From DATDVC01 sp036517695 (GTDB lineage: Bacteria; Patescibacteriota; Minisyncoccia; Phycocordibacterales; WO2-35-19), in NCBI GenBank assembly GCA_036517695.1, contig DATDVC010000014.1:1-19589 (forward strand): a stretch of DNA of 19,589 nt, written 5' to 3'. Below are positions 6,811 through 13,909 of the stretch, one piece after another; position 1 is the stretch's first letter, and each line of letters begins with the position of its first letter. The notes under the pieces are model-generated. The model was not told the DNA's origin, did no database searches, and saw only the letters and a program-made list of their open reading frames with translations. The position numbers and the translations under genes were made by a program.

Positions 6811-7977
6811 ATGAGTTTTGAGAGAAGTAAAGGAAAAACATTATGGGCGGTTTACGCTGGTGGGTTCTTGCTCGCCCTGCACTACGCGAGCGTTGCCTAT
6901 GTAAACTCTTCCCTTCTGAAACAATTTGTCGGCGACCGGGGAGTAAGCATGCTTTTTGTTCTCGGCTCCATACTTAGCATAGCGAGCTTAATATCAGCAC
7001 CTTTTCTTTTGCGAAAATTTGGAAACATTTCCGTGCTCGTATTTTTTGCGACCCTTGAGATATTTGCCATATTTGGGATGGCGAGTTTGACATTGGCTTA
7101 CGCCGTATTTTTGGCTTTTCTCCTGCATCAGTCTGCGGAATCAATCCTCTATTTATCGCTTGATTTGAGCTTGGAAGCCGAAACAAAAAAAGAAACGGTA
7201 ACCGGAGGGAACAGAGGAGCGTTTCTTACCGTGCAAAACATAGCTTGGGTATTGTCCCCGCTCGCGCTTTCTTTTCTCGCGAAAAATGGAGATTTCGACA
7301 AAGTTTATTATTTGTCGGCGCTCGCGCTTCTCCCTCTGATCCTGATTGGCTTATCTTTTTTCAAAAAAACGGAAAGGGCCAAGAAAATTGATGCCGACTT
7401 TATTTCTGTAATACGCTCGCTAAAAAAACATAAGGACAAGACACGCATCATCGGAGCACAGTTTGTTTTGCAGTTTTATTTTGCTTGGATGCTCATATAT
7501 TTACCCCTGGCTTTAAATCTTGAAGTTGGATTTGATTGGCAAAAGATTGGTTTGATTTTTACCATAATGCTAATCCCCTATTTGATATTTGAACTTCCGG
7601 CAGGACTTTTGGGAGATAAAAAATTGGGAGAGAAAGAAATCCTCCTCGCCGGATTTGCGATTATGGCAGTCTCTACTGCGACCATCCCCCTGTTAAAAAT
7701 GCCGATTTTTGCTCTTTGGGCCATCATATTATTTACAACCCGCATAGGCGCAAGTTTGGTAGAAATATCGAGCGAGAGCTACTTCTTTAAACATGTCAAA
7801 GAAGATGACACCGGCCTTATAAGCCTTTTCCGCATGGCCAGACCTTTCTCTCTTATAGTAGCGCCGATCTTAGCTTTGCCCATAGTATCAATATTTTCGT
7901 ATTCTACCTCTTTCTTTTTTCTAGCTGGTTTCGCGGCTTTAGGCCTATTTTTCTTGCCAAAGACAGATACGAAATAG
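6811..7977 (+). CDS. MFS-type transporter
   Basis: This 388-residue protein is almost wholly hydrophobic, with about 11-12 predicted spans in two halves and a basic central loop (K-K-T-E-R-A-K-K, about 188-195) between them. The second half has an F-E-L-P-A-G-L-L-G-D-K-K-L-G-like stretch near 262-275, which fits the MFS motif-A loop G-x-L-x-D-x-x-G-R/K between spans. These features suggest the major facilitator superfamily. The substrate cannot be read from the sequence. I chose ATG 6811 because the longer frame from 6676 runs through the inverted repeat and promoter. It is transcribed alone and ends in a hairpin shared with the convergent gene. Confidence 0.8.
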   Translation: MSFERSKGKTLWAVYAGGFLLALHYASVAYVNSSLLKQFVGDRGVSMLFVLGSILSIASLISAPFLLRKFGNISVLVFFATLEIFAIFGMASLTLAYAVFLAFLLHQSAESILYLSLDLSLEAETKKETVTGGNRGAFLTVQNIAWVLSPLALSFLAKNGDFDKVYYLSALALLPLILIGLSFFKKTERAKKIDADFISVIRSLKKHKDKTRIIGAQFVLQFYFAWMLIYLPLALNLEVGFDWQKIGLIFTIMLIPYLIFELPAGLLGDKKLGEKEILLAGFAIMAVSTATIPLLKMPIFALWAIILFTTRIGASLVEISSESYFFKHVKEDDTGLISLFRMARPFSLIVAPILALPIVSIFSYSTSFFFLAGFAALGLFFLPKTDTK

Positions 7978-8020
7978 CCAAAAATTGCTGAGAGAGATTT
8001 TGGCTAGACTTTTAGTTTTC
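7975..8020 (+). terminator. terminator between convergent genes, stem contains both stop codons
   Basis: TAGCCAAAA (7975-7983) pairs perfectly with TTTTGGCTA (7998-8006) across a 14-base loop and is followed by a T-rich run (8011-8019). The left arm begins with the MFS stop codon TAG and the right arm ends with the reverse-strand stop TAG of the small membrane protein. It is likely a terminator for the MFS message and perhaps for both strands. Confidence 0.65.
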
Positions 8021-8300
8021 TTTTCGTAATAGAAGTTTTCCGTGGCGCAAAGTATGAAAGAAGTAGAGCAAAGACTGTTTTTACAAAAGCTGCCGTTTCG
8101 TTTGAAAGCTCAGCGCCAAATATGCCGGCGCTTTTTTCAAACCCTTTGGCGATTATTTCCGCTTCTTTCTTTGCAATTTTTGACAGTCTCTTTACGTCAT
8201 AAAGAATGGAGAGAATGTAAATAAAAACCAGCAAGATTAGACCAGCAACAATTATGGTAGAGATTGAGGCGATCGCAAAATAAATTTCCGAGTAATCCAT
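8004..8300 (-). CDS. small membrane protein of unknown function
   Basis: I do not recognise this 98-residue protein. It starts M-D-Y-S-E-I-Y, has one strong membrane span at about 10-32 (S-T-I-I-V-A-G-L-I-L-L-V-F-I-Y), then an amphipathic helix rich in Lys/Glu (about 36-56), a second hydrophobic stretch near 71-86 and a very basic tail (R-K-T-S-I-T-K-R-K-L-K). The general shape resembles small single-span scaffold proteins with a cytoplasmic helix, but no family is claimed. The start ATG 8298-8300 is supported by a good promoter 73 bases upstream and by a hairpin that closes on this codon. It is a monocistronic unit convergent with the MFS gene. Confidence 0.75.
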   Translation of the reverse strand: MDYSEIYFAIASISTIIVAGLILLVFIYILSILYDVKRLSKIAKKEAEIIAKGFEKSAGIFGAELSNETAAFVKTVFALLLSYFAPRKTSITKRKLKV

Positions 8301-8360
8301 CCCGTTAGAAATTATGTGTTTGAATAATTTGAATCTCGCGAGAAAAGTTTCTAACGGGAT
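8299..8360 (-). promoter_or_regulatory. leader hairpin closing on the start codon of the small membrane protein
   Basis: ATCCCGTTAGAAA (8299-8311) and TTTCTAACGGGAT (8348-8360) are perfect 13-bp inverted repeats 36 bases apart. In the minus-strand transcript the 3' arm ends with the A and U of the AUG at 8298-8300, so the fold would hide the start codon and the GGG just before it. The loop contains the palindrome TCTCGCGAGA (8334-8343). A competing 7-bp stem (8309-8315 with 8324-8330) overlaps the main stem, so two folds are possible. Confidence 0.6.
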
Positions 8361-8370
8361 CCATTTGCCC

Positions 8371-8423
8371 TAATTATAAAAACTAACCAACAATCTTTCA
8401 AACAAAAACTGTTGATTAGTTTT
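8371..8423 (-). terminator. intrinsic terminator of the minus-strand cluster, after the DsbA-like gene
   Basis: In the minus-strand RNA AAAACUAAUCAACA (8423-8410) pairs with UGUUGGUUAGUUUU (8392-8379), a 14-bp stem with one G-U pair and a 17-base loop. It is followed by UAUAAUU. It begins inside the stop codon of the DsbA-like gene and is the natural end of the long minus-strand transcript. Confidence 0.75.
8373..8401 (-). promoter_or_regulatory. promoter of the small membrane protein gene
   Basis: On the minus strand TTGAAA (8396-8401) and a perfect TATAAT (8373-8378) are exactly 17 bases apart. Transcription would begin near 8366, so the RNA would open with the 5' arm of the leader hairpin. 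The -35 lies in the loop of the terminator of the preceding gene and the spacer covers its distal arm. Confidence 0.65.
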
Positions 8424-9060
8424 AATTTTGCGATTGAGACAGAGCGCTTTCTATTATTGACTTAAATTCATCAGCAGAATTCGGATTTCTTATCTGTTCT
8501 CCGTTTATAAAGAAAGACGGAGTGCCCTGTATTCCAACACGAAGAGCGTGTACTCTCTGTGCCGAAACCAAATCCTTCACATCAGAAGATCTGAAGTCAG
8601 CTTCGAACTGATCAGGCGAAATTGCTAAAAGAGTCGCGTATGATCTAAAAGTTGAGACTATATCGGAAACTCCGGACCACTCGTTCTGCTTTTCAAAGAG
8701 CAGGTCATGCATCTCCCAAAATTTACCCTGCCTTCCCGCCGCTTCGGCGGCCCGAGCCGCAAACTCGGCATTGGGGTGAATCGAGGTCAAAGGGAAGTGT
8801 CTGTAAATTAGAGCGACTCTGTCGCCGTATTGAGCCATAACCTCCCTGATTACCGGGTAATATGTGCGACAAGCCGGACACTGAAAATCGCTGTATTCGG
8901 TAAGTATAACGGTCGAACTCGCGCTACCCTTCACTCTGTCGAGCGGATGTATGACCCCCACTTCAAAAGGCGGATCAATGGCTCCAGCCCCACTAGTAAA
9001 CAAAAGGTAAAACCCTCCAAAAACAACAACCGCGCCAACTGCCCAATATAAAAATTTCAT
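8422..9060 (-). CDS. DsbA-like thiol-disulfide oxidoreductase, membrane-anchored
   Basis: This 212-residue protein has an N-terminal span (about 4-22, W-A-V-G-A-V-V-V-F-G-G-F-Y-L-L-F) that works as signal anchor, and a Thioredoxin_4/DsbA-type domain outside the membrane. The active site is F-Q-C-P-A-C (Cys61, Cys64), the helical insert holds H-P-N-A-E-F-A-A-R-A-A-E-A-A near 95-108, and the cis-proline loop is G-T-P-S-F-F (Pro181). The family introduces or shuffles disulfides in exported proteins. No DsbB or VKOR partner is seen in the window. It is the last gene of the minus-strand cluster, 20 bases after the DipZ-type gene, and ends in a strong terminator. Direction of electron flow (oxidase or isomerase) is not decided by sequence. 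Confidence 0.9.
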   Translation of the reverse strand: MKFLYWAVGAVVVFGGFYLLFTSGAGAIDPPFEVGVIHPLDRVKGSASSTVILTEYSDFQCPACRTYYPVIREVMAQYGDRVALIYRHFPLTSIHPNAEFAARAAEAAGRQGKFWEMHDLLFEKQNEWSGVSDIVSTFRSYATLLAISPDQFEADFRSSDVKDLVSAQRVHALRVGIQGTPSFFINGEQIRNPNSADEFKSIIESALSQSQN

Positions 9061-9080
9061 GCTCTAAAATTTAGCACATT

Positions 9081-10874
9081 TTACCCAAAGGTGAAAGTGT
9101 AAATTTTGGTGCGCGGATTTTTGAAAATGATTTCAAGAGTGTGTTCGCCGGCCGTCGGGAGAGAGATGAGGTGATAGAGTCTGGCCTCTCTTATTTTAAC
9201 CTTGCCCATATTGGCATCCTCCCCCGAATTATTTAGGGATACCATAGAGCCATCAAGATAAACTTCAATCTCCTTTTGATTCTCTTCGTCATCGCCCGAA
9301 GCTACGATGTAAACTTCTTTTGCATCAAATTTGAATTTTAGACTGGCCGGAGCGCTTATGTTTTCGGCATATTCATAAGCGATATTCCAAGTTTTGTCTA
9401 AGTAAAATTTATTTGGTTCAAAAAAGCTGGGCATAACGAAAATTTGCTCGCCGGTAACTTGGGGCTTGCCGTTTCCAAAATTGCTGTTCCGCCAGGCGCC
9501 AAAATAAATCTCCGGGCTTCTGGCGTATATTTGGTAGTCCGGCACCGAAGTCCTGGTTTCTGAAACATGAGTCCCCAGGAGTTCCGCTCTTTCTTTCAAA
9601 AGCTCCATTATCTTTTCTTCAGTCTCTTTGTATGCGCCCTCGCCAACATGATCGTAAACCACATTGCCTTGTATATCTATCAGGTATTTTCTAGGCCAAA
9701 ATCGATTGGCATAGGCGTTCCAAGTCGCATAATCATTGTCGAGCACGAGCGGAAACAAGAGCTCAAATTGGAGTGCCGCTTTTCGGACATTGTCTATGTT
9801 TTTTTCAAAAGCAAACTCCGGCGTGTGGATGCCGACTATCTCCAAGCCTTGATCTTTGTATTCTTTATACCATGCGTTCAAGTATGGGAAAGTTCGCTGA
9901 CAGTTTATGCAAGAATAGGTCATAAAATCGAGCAGTATCACTTTTTTACCAATCAGATCAGCCAGTTGAAACTCGCTCGAATTTACAAACCCGGACGGAT
10001 TTACAATCTCTTTGTATCTGAACAAGATATCGTCTTTGGTGGAAGATTTGTTGGCGGTAGTGTTGTTTTTATTTTCAACATTGCCCTGATTTTGATTTGT
10101 TGATCCAGCTTCTTTTTCAGCTTCATCTTGCGATTCGAAAGACGAATCAAGAAAATTGCTGATATTCCGCTCTATTTTGGTAAAATCAAAAAAACCCGCG
10201 TCTAGTATTTTTGTTTCAATTTTTTTTATCACCCCGGTAGCCACAAGCACAGCGAGAACAATAAAAATCCAGCCCAATACTTTTTTAAAATTGCTTTTCG
10301 GATCAGAAACGGCTGAAAATTTAAGAAGAATTTTTTGGCCGAGAAAAGCAATCAGAAGAAGAGCGATCGCAAGCCCAGCACAGTAAGCGACGAGGTAGAC
10401 AACACCTTGGGTGAGACTCGCCGGCAAAACCGTTGCCAATATGACAAAAAAAGTCGGACTACAGGTCGTAAAAATCGGTCCCAAACTAGCGCCAAGCGCC
10501 AAATCGCCCCACCACCTGTCTCTCTTTTGAAAACCGGCATTCAGAAGTTCGTTTGATTTAACAAAAAGCGAAGACGATAATCTGCTCCAAAAATTTGGCA
10601 AAATAAGAGAGAGGCCGAAAACAAAAATTATGGCTCCGGAAAGATATGTCCAAAAGGCAGGTGGCACCATGATGAGCGCAGTCGAGACTCGCAAGAGAAA
10701 AGTGAAGACGAAAACAGAAACAACCAGCGAACCAATAACAACATAAGCCCTCTTTTTGCCAGTTTCAACCCCATTTACCACCGAGCTTCCCAAAACTATA
10801 GGCAATATCGGCAATACGCACGGCGTCAGCACCGTCAAAAAACCCGCAACAAGCGAAATGATGAAGAAAATCAT
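9081..10874 (-). CDS. DipZ-type CcdA - thioredoxin - C-terminal domain fusion
   Basis: This 597-residue protein joins three parts. Residues 1-215 form a CcdA/DsbD-type six-span membrane module with its two redox cysteines, L-T-P-C-V-L-P (Cys19) and F-T-T-C-S-P (Cys138), which carries electrons across the membrane. A low-complexity Asn/Lys/Glu linker follows (about 245-285). Residues 290-435 are a TlpA/AhpC-like thioredoxin with S-C-I-N-C (Cys322, Cys325) and W-P-R-K-Y-L (Pro394 in the cis-proline position). Residues 450-597 resemble the beta-sandwich C-terminal domain of mycobacterial DipZ. The order matches the DipZ family. It starts 2 bases after the thioredoxin-like gene and is surely translated from the same message. 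It probably supplies reductant to the neighbouring thiol proteins (inference). Confidence 0.92.
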   Translation of the reverse strand: MIFFIISLVAGFLTVLTPCVLPILPIVLGSSVVNGVETGKKRAYVVIGSLVVSVFVFTFLLRVSTALIMVPPAFWTYLSGAIIFVFGLSLILPNFWSRLSSSLFVKSNELLNAGFQKRDRWWGDLALGASLGPIFTTCSPTFFVILATVLPASLTQGVVYLVAYCAGLAIALLLIAFLGQKILLKFSAVSDPKSNFKKVLGWIFIVLAVLVATGVIKKIETKILDAGFFDFTKIERNISNFLDSSFESQDEAEKEAGSTNQNQGNVENKNNTTANKSSTKDDILFRYKEIVNPSGFVNSSEFQLADLIGKKVILLDFMTYSCINCQRTFPYLNAWYKEYKDQGLEIVGIHTPEFAFEKNIDNVRKAALQFELLFPLVLDNDYATWNAYANRFWPRKYLIDIQGNVVYDHVGEGAYKETEEKIMELLKERAELLGTHVSETRTSVPDYQIYARSPEIYFGAWRNSNFGNGKPQVTGEQIFVMPSFFEPNKFYLDKTWNIAYEYAENISAPASLKFKFDAKEVYIVASGDDEENQKEIEVYLDGSMVSLNNSGEDANMGKVKIREARLYHLISLPTAGEHTLEIIFKNPRTKIYTFTFG

Positions 10875-10876
10875 CG

Positions 10877-11431
10877 TTACTGAATATTAGCAATAATTTC
10901 ACTCAATGTCTCGGAGCCAGACCATTTTTTGATCAAGTTGCCGGAAGCATCGACTTGGACGAAGGTGTGCTGATAAGTGACTCCATATTTTTGTTTTAGA
11001 GCGGTTTCCGTATCGTAATTGGTTTTTAAAATATGCACTCCGCTTGGAATTTGTGAAAGATTTTGGTTTATGTCATTTTCGGCTGCTCGGCAGTAAGGGC
11101 ACCAAGACGCGTGGAAGAACAAGACGACATCGCCATTTTCGGCTAATACCAGTTTTTCCGGTGAATAGGTTTCAAATGTACCCGTTATCGTATCAACAGT
11201 ACCATCCTCCCCGCCCGACACGCCTTGCGTGTCAAGGCGGGCGGGCATCATTGCCCCTTCCGGAATTTTATTTTCAATATTCTTTTCTTCCTCTTGCGCA
11301 ACATCAGTTTGCTCTGCTCCACTACCATCCCCGCCATTACCCCTCAAAGTGAAGTACCCACCAATCAAAACAGCCACAATGATTAGACCCACAACGACTG
11401 CATTGCCTCTAGTTTGATTTATGTCTTTCAT
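10877..11431 (-). CDS. membrane-anchored thioredoxin-like protein
   Basis: The 184-residue protein has one membrane span at 10-28 (N-A-V-V-V-G-L-I-I-V-A-V-L-I-G-G-Y), a linker of about 50 residues rich in Gly, Glu and Asp, and a thioredoxin fold from about 80. The active site is H-A-S-W-C-P-Y-C (Cys111, Cys114), a glutaredoxin-like CPYC. The usual cis-proline position has H-T-F-V (T-Y-Q-H-T-F), so the cis-proline is not obvious, which is unusual. Residues 63-74 are encoded exactly by a 36-base GC-rich palindrome that lies in the linker. It sits between the cohesin-like gene (3 bases away) and the DipZ-type gene (2 bases), so it is part of a thiol-handling trio outside the membrane. Confidence 0.88.
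   Translation of the reverse strand: MKDINQTRGNAVVVGLIIVAVLIGGYFTLRGNGGDGSGAEQTDVAQEEEKNIENKIPEGAMMPARLDTQGVSGGEDGTVDTITGTFETYSPEKLVLAENGDVVLFFHASWCPYCRAAENDINQNLSQIPSGVHILKTNYDTETALKQKYGVTYQHTFVQVDASGNLIKKWSGSETLSEIIANIQ
11210..11245. repeat. 36-bp GC-rich palindromic repeat inside the thioredoxin-like gene
   Basis: CCCGCCCG (11210-11217) pairs with CGGGCGGG (11238-11245). The centre can fold in two ways: GACACGC (11217-11223) with GCGTGTC (11227-11233), or CGCCTTG (11221-11227) with CAAGGCG (11233-11239). The length is a multiple of three and it fills codons 63-74 in frame. It is far richer in G+C than the surrounding gene. This fits a palindromic repeat inserted into a tolerant linker. 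Confidence 0.6.
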
Positions 11432-11434
11432 GTT

Positions 11435-12295
11435 TTAATTTTTATCTATTAATTCTTCATATTCTTCTATAATGCATCCCCTGAAATCAGCCAAAATTTT
11501 TTCTTCTTCCGGAGTCAAGGTCTCTTTTTTGCTTTTCTCTTCCAGTGTTTTTACAACATTCACTGCATTTTTATGCATAGTGTCCGATGGAGTACTTTTT
11601 TTAAACCTTTTCCTTCCTCTTGCTATCCGCCAAAGATTTAGAGCAATAAGCAGGAGAACTAAAAATATGGCGTAGGCGACATTTACTTGATCTTTCCAAA
11701 AGGATCGGCCGGCCACTTCCATCTCTTCCTTTATTTGGACCGATTGATTATCGGCCACTTGAGATTGGCTTTCACTCGGAGTAACCTCTTCGGCCTTTAC
11801 TACCAAATATTTTGTGCTGTCCGAGAGGCCCAAAGCCACTGCGGCATGACGTATGTAATCAAGTATATTAGTTCCCTCTCCGTCATTTGCAAGCACTGAA
11901 CTTGAAGTAATGTTTATCTTGGCATTTCCGGCCGCTTTCACTTTAAATATTATTTCTGCCATTTCCCCACCCTCCCCAATCCAGCTGTCTCCAATCATCA
12001 CCCCCTCCATACTGATAGTGCCGAGTTCGTTGGAAAAAGATGGTTTTTGGGGCCAAACATTAAAAATGGATTGCTCGGTTTGAATAGAGACTACACTTAA
12101 CTCACCAGGGGGGAATTTAATCTGGGCGGATGCCGCATTTATGTCTTGATCGGAGCTATTTATCAAAACTTTGGCTACAAGCAAAGAGCCACTAGGATAA
12201 AAACTTTCCGGGACTACGACGCCAATCGAGGCAGCCAAAACCGGTAACGGTAAAACCAAAGTTAAAATTATGAAATGTATTTTTTTCCTAACCAC
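11435..12295 (-). CDS. cohesin-like surface protein with membrane anchor and cytoplasmic tail
   Basis: This 286-residue protein has a signal peptide (1-21, ending V-L-A-A), then a cohesin-type beta-sandwich to about 155. Visible signatures are the opening S-F-Y-P-S-G-S-L-L-V-A-K-V, I-N-A-A-S-A-Q-I-K-F near 52 and the closing S-S-V-L-A-N-D-G-E-G-T-N-I-L near 132-145, typical of CPR cohesin-like proteins. A Ser/Gln/Glu linker leads to a membrane span at 203-222 and a charged cytoplasmic tail of about 64 residues (R-G-R-K-R-F-K-K at its start), so it is anchored and may signal or bind inside. The start is GTG 12293-12295. It overlaps the preceding cohesin-like gene by 28 bases in another frame, suggesting translational coupling. 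Confidence 0.85.
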   Translation of the reverse strand: MVRKKIHFIILTLVLPLPVLAASIGVVVPESFYPSGSLLVAKVLINSSDQDINAASAQIKFPPGELSVVSIQTEQSIFNVWPQKPSFSNELGTISMEGVMIGDSWIGEGGEMAEIIFKVKAAGNAKINITSSSVLANDGEGTNILDYIRHAAVALGLSDSTKYLVVKAEEVTPSESQSQVADNQSVQIKEEMEVAGRSFWKDQVNVAYAIFLVLLLIALNLWRIARGRKRFKKSTPSDTMHKNAVNVVKTLEEKSKKETLTPEEEKILADFRGCIIEEYEELIDKN

Positions 12296-12843
12296 AACAA
12301 TAATATGACTGACAATAAACTCATTATACCACTTCGGCTCAATTTGCGCCCCGAGCTATCCACCCCTGACACATCGATGTCTACTGGCAAAAGATCGATA
12401 TTAGAAACGCTACTACCCAACCCATCCGCCAACAAAACCTTTGGATCCGATATGGAAATCACGCTTTTGCCCGGAGACAGGGCTTTCATTCTAATGGTCA
12501 ATATTTTCCCCGGACCAACCTTTGAAGTATAGGGGGAACGCACGCCACTAAAACCGCCCGCCACAATTCCAGAAAATGAAAGTGAGTCTTTGGAAGCTCT
12601 TTGAATCCAAGCAGAAATTATAGAATCATCCATGGTAATGTCTTCAACTTCAACAGAAGATCCTTCTATTTCAATTAGCCCCTCTACAGCGTTTACTCTT
12701 TCTTCTTTTGGCAAAATATACATAAAAACCTCGAAAACATCTCCGGTTTTTACCGAAAAATCAGAGCTCTCTAAACGCAATTCAGCGGCGCTCGCAGTGC
12801 TTGCAATCGAAAATAGAATTAAAATTAAAATTAAAAATCTCAT
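12268..12843 (-). CDS. cohesin-like surface protein, C-terminal membrane anchor
   Basis: This 191-residue protein starts at ATG 12841-12843 with a signal peptide (M-R-F-L-I-L-I-L-I-L-F... A-S-A-A), continues as one cohesin-type domain (about 20-150) and ends with a membrane span at about 170-186 and the tail K-K-Y-I-S. Domain marks are L-E-S-S-D-F-S-V-K-T-G-D-V-F-E-V, N-A-V-E-G-L-I-E-I-E-G and the closing V-L-L-A-D-G-L-G-S-S-V. Classical cohesins bind dockerin repeats, and the gene directly upstream encodes one. Its start is 2 bases after the dockerin gene stop. A longer frame to 12858 would overlap that gene and is not preferred. The signal peptide core is encoded by hexanucleotide repeats. 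Confidence 0.85.
   Translation of the reverse strand: MRFLILILILFSIASTASAAELRLESSDFSVKTGDVFEVFMYILPKEERVNAVEGLIEIEGSSVEVEDITMDDSIISAWIQRASKDSLSFSGIVAGGFSGVRSPYTSKVGPGKILTIRMKALSPGKSVISISDPKVLLADGLGSSVSNIDLLPVDIDVSGVDSSGRKLSRSGIMSLLSVILLLWLGKKYIS
12817..12837. repeat. hexanucleotide tandem repeat in a signal-peptide coding region
   Basis: About three and a half copies of ATTAAA (plus strand) stand in a row. On the coding strand they read TTTAAT units that encode alternating Leu and Ile in the hydrophobic core of the signal peptide. Slippage would change the core by two residues and keep the frame. Confidence 0.6.
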
Positions 12844-12845
12844 AT

Positions 12846-13886
12846 TTATCCGGTCCAATAATAAGCCAGTATGCTCATGTCGACCAAATCGACAATACGA
12901 TCACCGTTTAAGTCGCCTTTTTCCGGATCGGGCTTTTGATACCAAAAAGCGGCGACCGAAAAATCGGCAAGATTGACCCTGCCATCTCCGTTGATATCGA
13001 TTTTTTTGGTTACATTGTCTTCAAGAGAAGCAAATATGTTTTTGTCCGAAACCAAAAAAGAAACCGTGCTTGAATATCTTTGTTTAGCCAAAGACTTAGG
13101 CAAAAAAGCTCGCGCGATATGATTGCCGTAATCAACGGAAGAAGTATTGAGCGAGATCGACCATTTCCCGTCCACACCAACAATCGATTCTCTCTCTAAA
13201 ATACTCAAATTAAGAGTGAGAGCGATTTTTGCATTGGGCACCGATGATCCGAAAAAATTTATGTTGCCTCCTTTTTTAACTTCTAATTTATCAGCATATA
13301 TGGTTGGCGGCAAAAAAATTCCATCGATAACAGTTGTTACTTTATCCTCTACGTTTACAGAAAAAGTCTGCAATATTGATCTCTCTCCATTGGCGTCAAC
13401 GGCGGAAATACCAAAAACGTGCACCCTCGGCTCAAGAGAAAGCAGGCGCATCTCAAACCGACCATCTTCCTCGGAAGGCGCGCTTAAAACCATAGATCCA
13501 TCTTGCAGAAGATGCGTGGTCGAATTGGGATAGGCATAACCGCTAATTATCACGCTGTTTGGGATATTTACCGGAACCTCTTCTTTTTCTTCATCTTTTT
13601 TTTGTCCAAACAAACCACTCATATCGCTAACAATTGTGACCGTTTGCGGATTATACCCGCCACCTCCACCGCTTAGATTATACTCATCTGCATCATTACC
13701 AGATTCGCACCCCGGGTCAGACCCAAAGTCGATTTTATCGTCCCCGTCGTTATCGACTCCGTCATTACACGCTTTGTCTCCTATGATTCGAACCGTAAGA
13801 TCTTCATTTTGAGCCAACCCACCAACTGGCAAACAGAAGGCCAAAAGTGCGACAAAAAAACATAGGCGCATTGATGATTTAGGCAT
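12846..13886 (-). CDS. secreted protein with C-terminal dockerin domain
   Basis: The 346-residue protein has a signal peptide (M-R-L-C-F-F-V-A-L-L-A-F-C ending G-L-A-Q near 26). A calcium-loop type module C40-N-D-G-V-D-N-D-G-D...D-P-G-C60 follows, a repeat known in many secreted CPR and archaeal proteins, then a Gly/Tyr and charged linker. Two Ig-like beta-sandwich regions lie at about 111-180 and 190-282. The C-terminus is a type I dockerin with two EF-hand-like loops: D297-N299-D301...D308 and D325-N327-D329...D336. Mature cysteines are only Cys40 and Cys60. I chose ATG 13884-13886. The frame stays open to 13997 but those residues are unlike a signal peptide and would overlap the DUF916-like gene. 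Dockerins bind cohesins, two of which are encoded next. Confidence 0.9.
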   Translation of the reverse strand: MPKSSMRLCFFVALLAFCLPVGGLAQNEDLTVRIIGDKACNDGVDNDGDDKIDFGSDPGCESGNDADEYNLSGGGGGYNPQTVTIVSDMSGLFGQKKDEEKEEVPVNIPNSVIISGYAYPNSTTHLLQDGSMVLSAPSEEDGRFEMRLLSLEPRVHVFGISAVDANGERSILQTFSVNVEDKVTTVIDGIFLPPTIYADKLEVKKGGNINFFGSSVPNAKIALTLNLSILERESIVGVDGKWSISLNTSSVDYGNHIARAFLPKSLAKQRYSSTVSFLVSDKNIFASLEDNVTKKIDINGDGRVNLADFSVAAFWYQKPDPEKGDLNGDRIVDLVDMSILAYYWTG

Positions 13887-13909
13887 TAAGCTAATTTTAA
13901 CCTTTTTGT

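Noticed and set aside
8042..8224. Plus-strand frame of 60 codons antisense to the small membrane protein
   Set aside because: No start context and no pattern; the minus-strand gene has promoter, hairpin and membrane spans.
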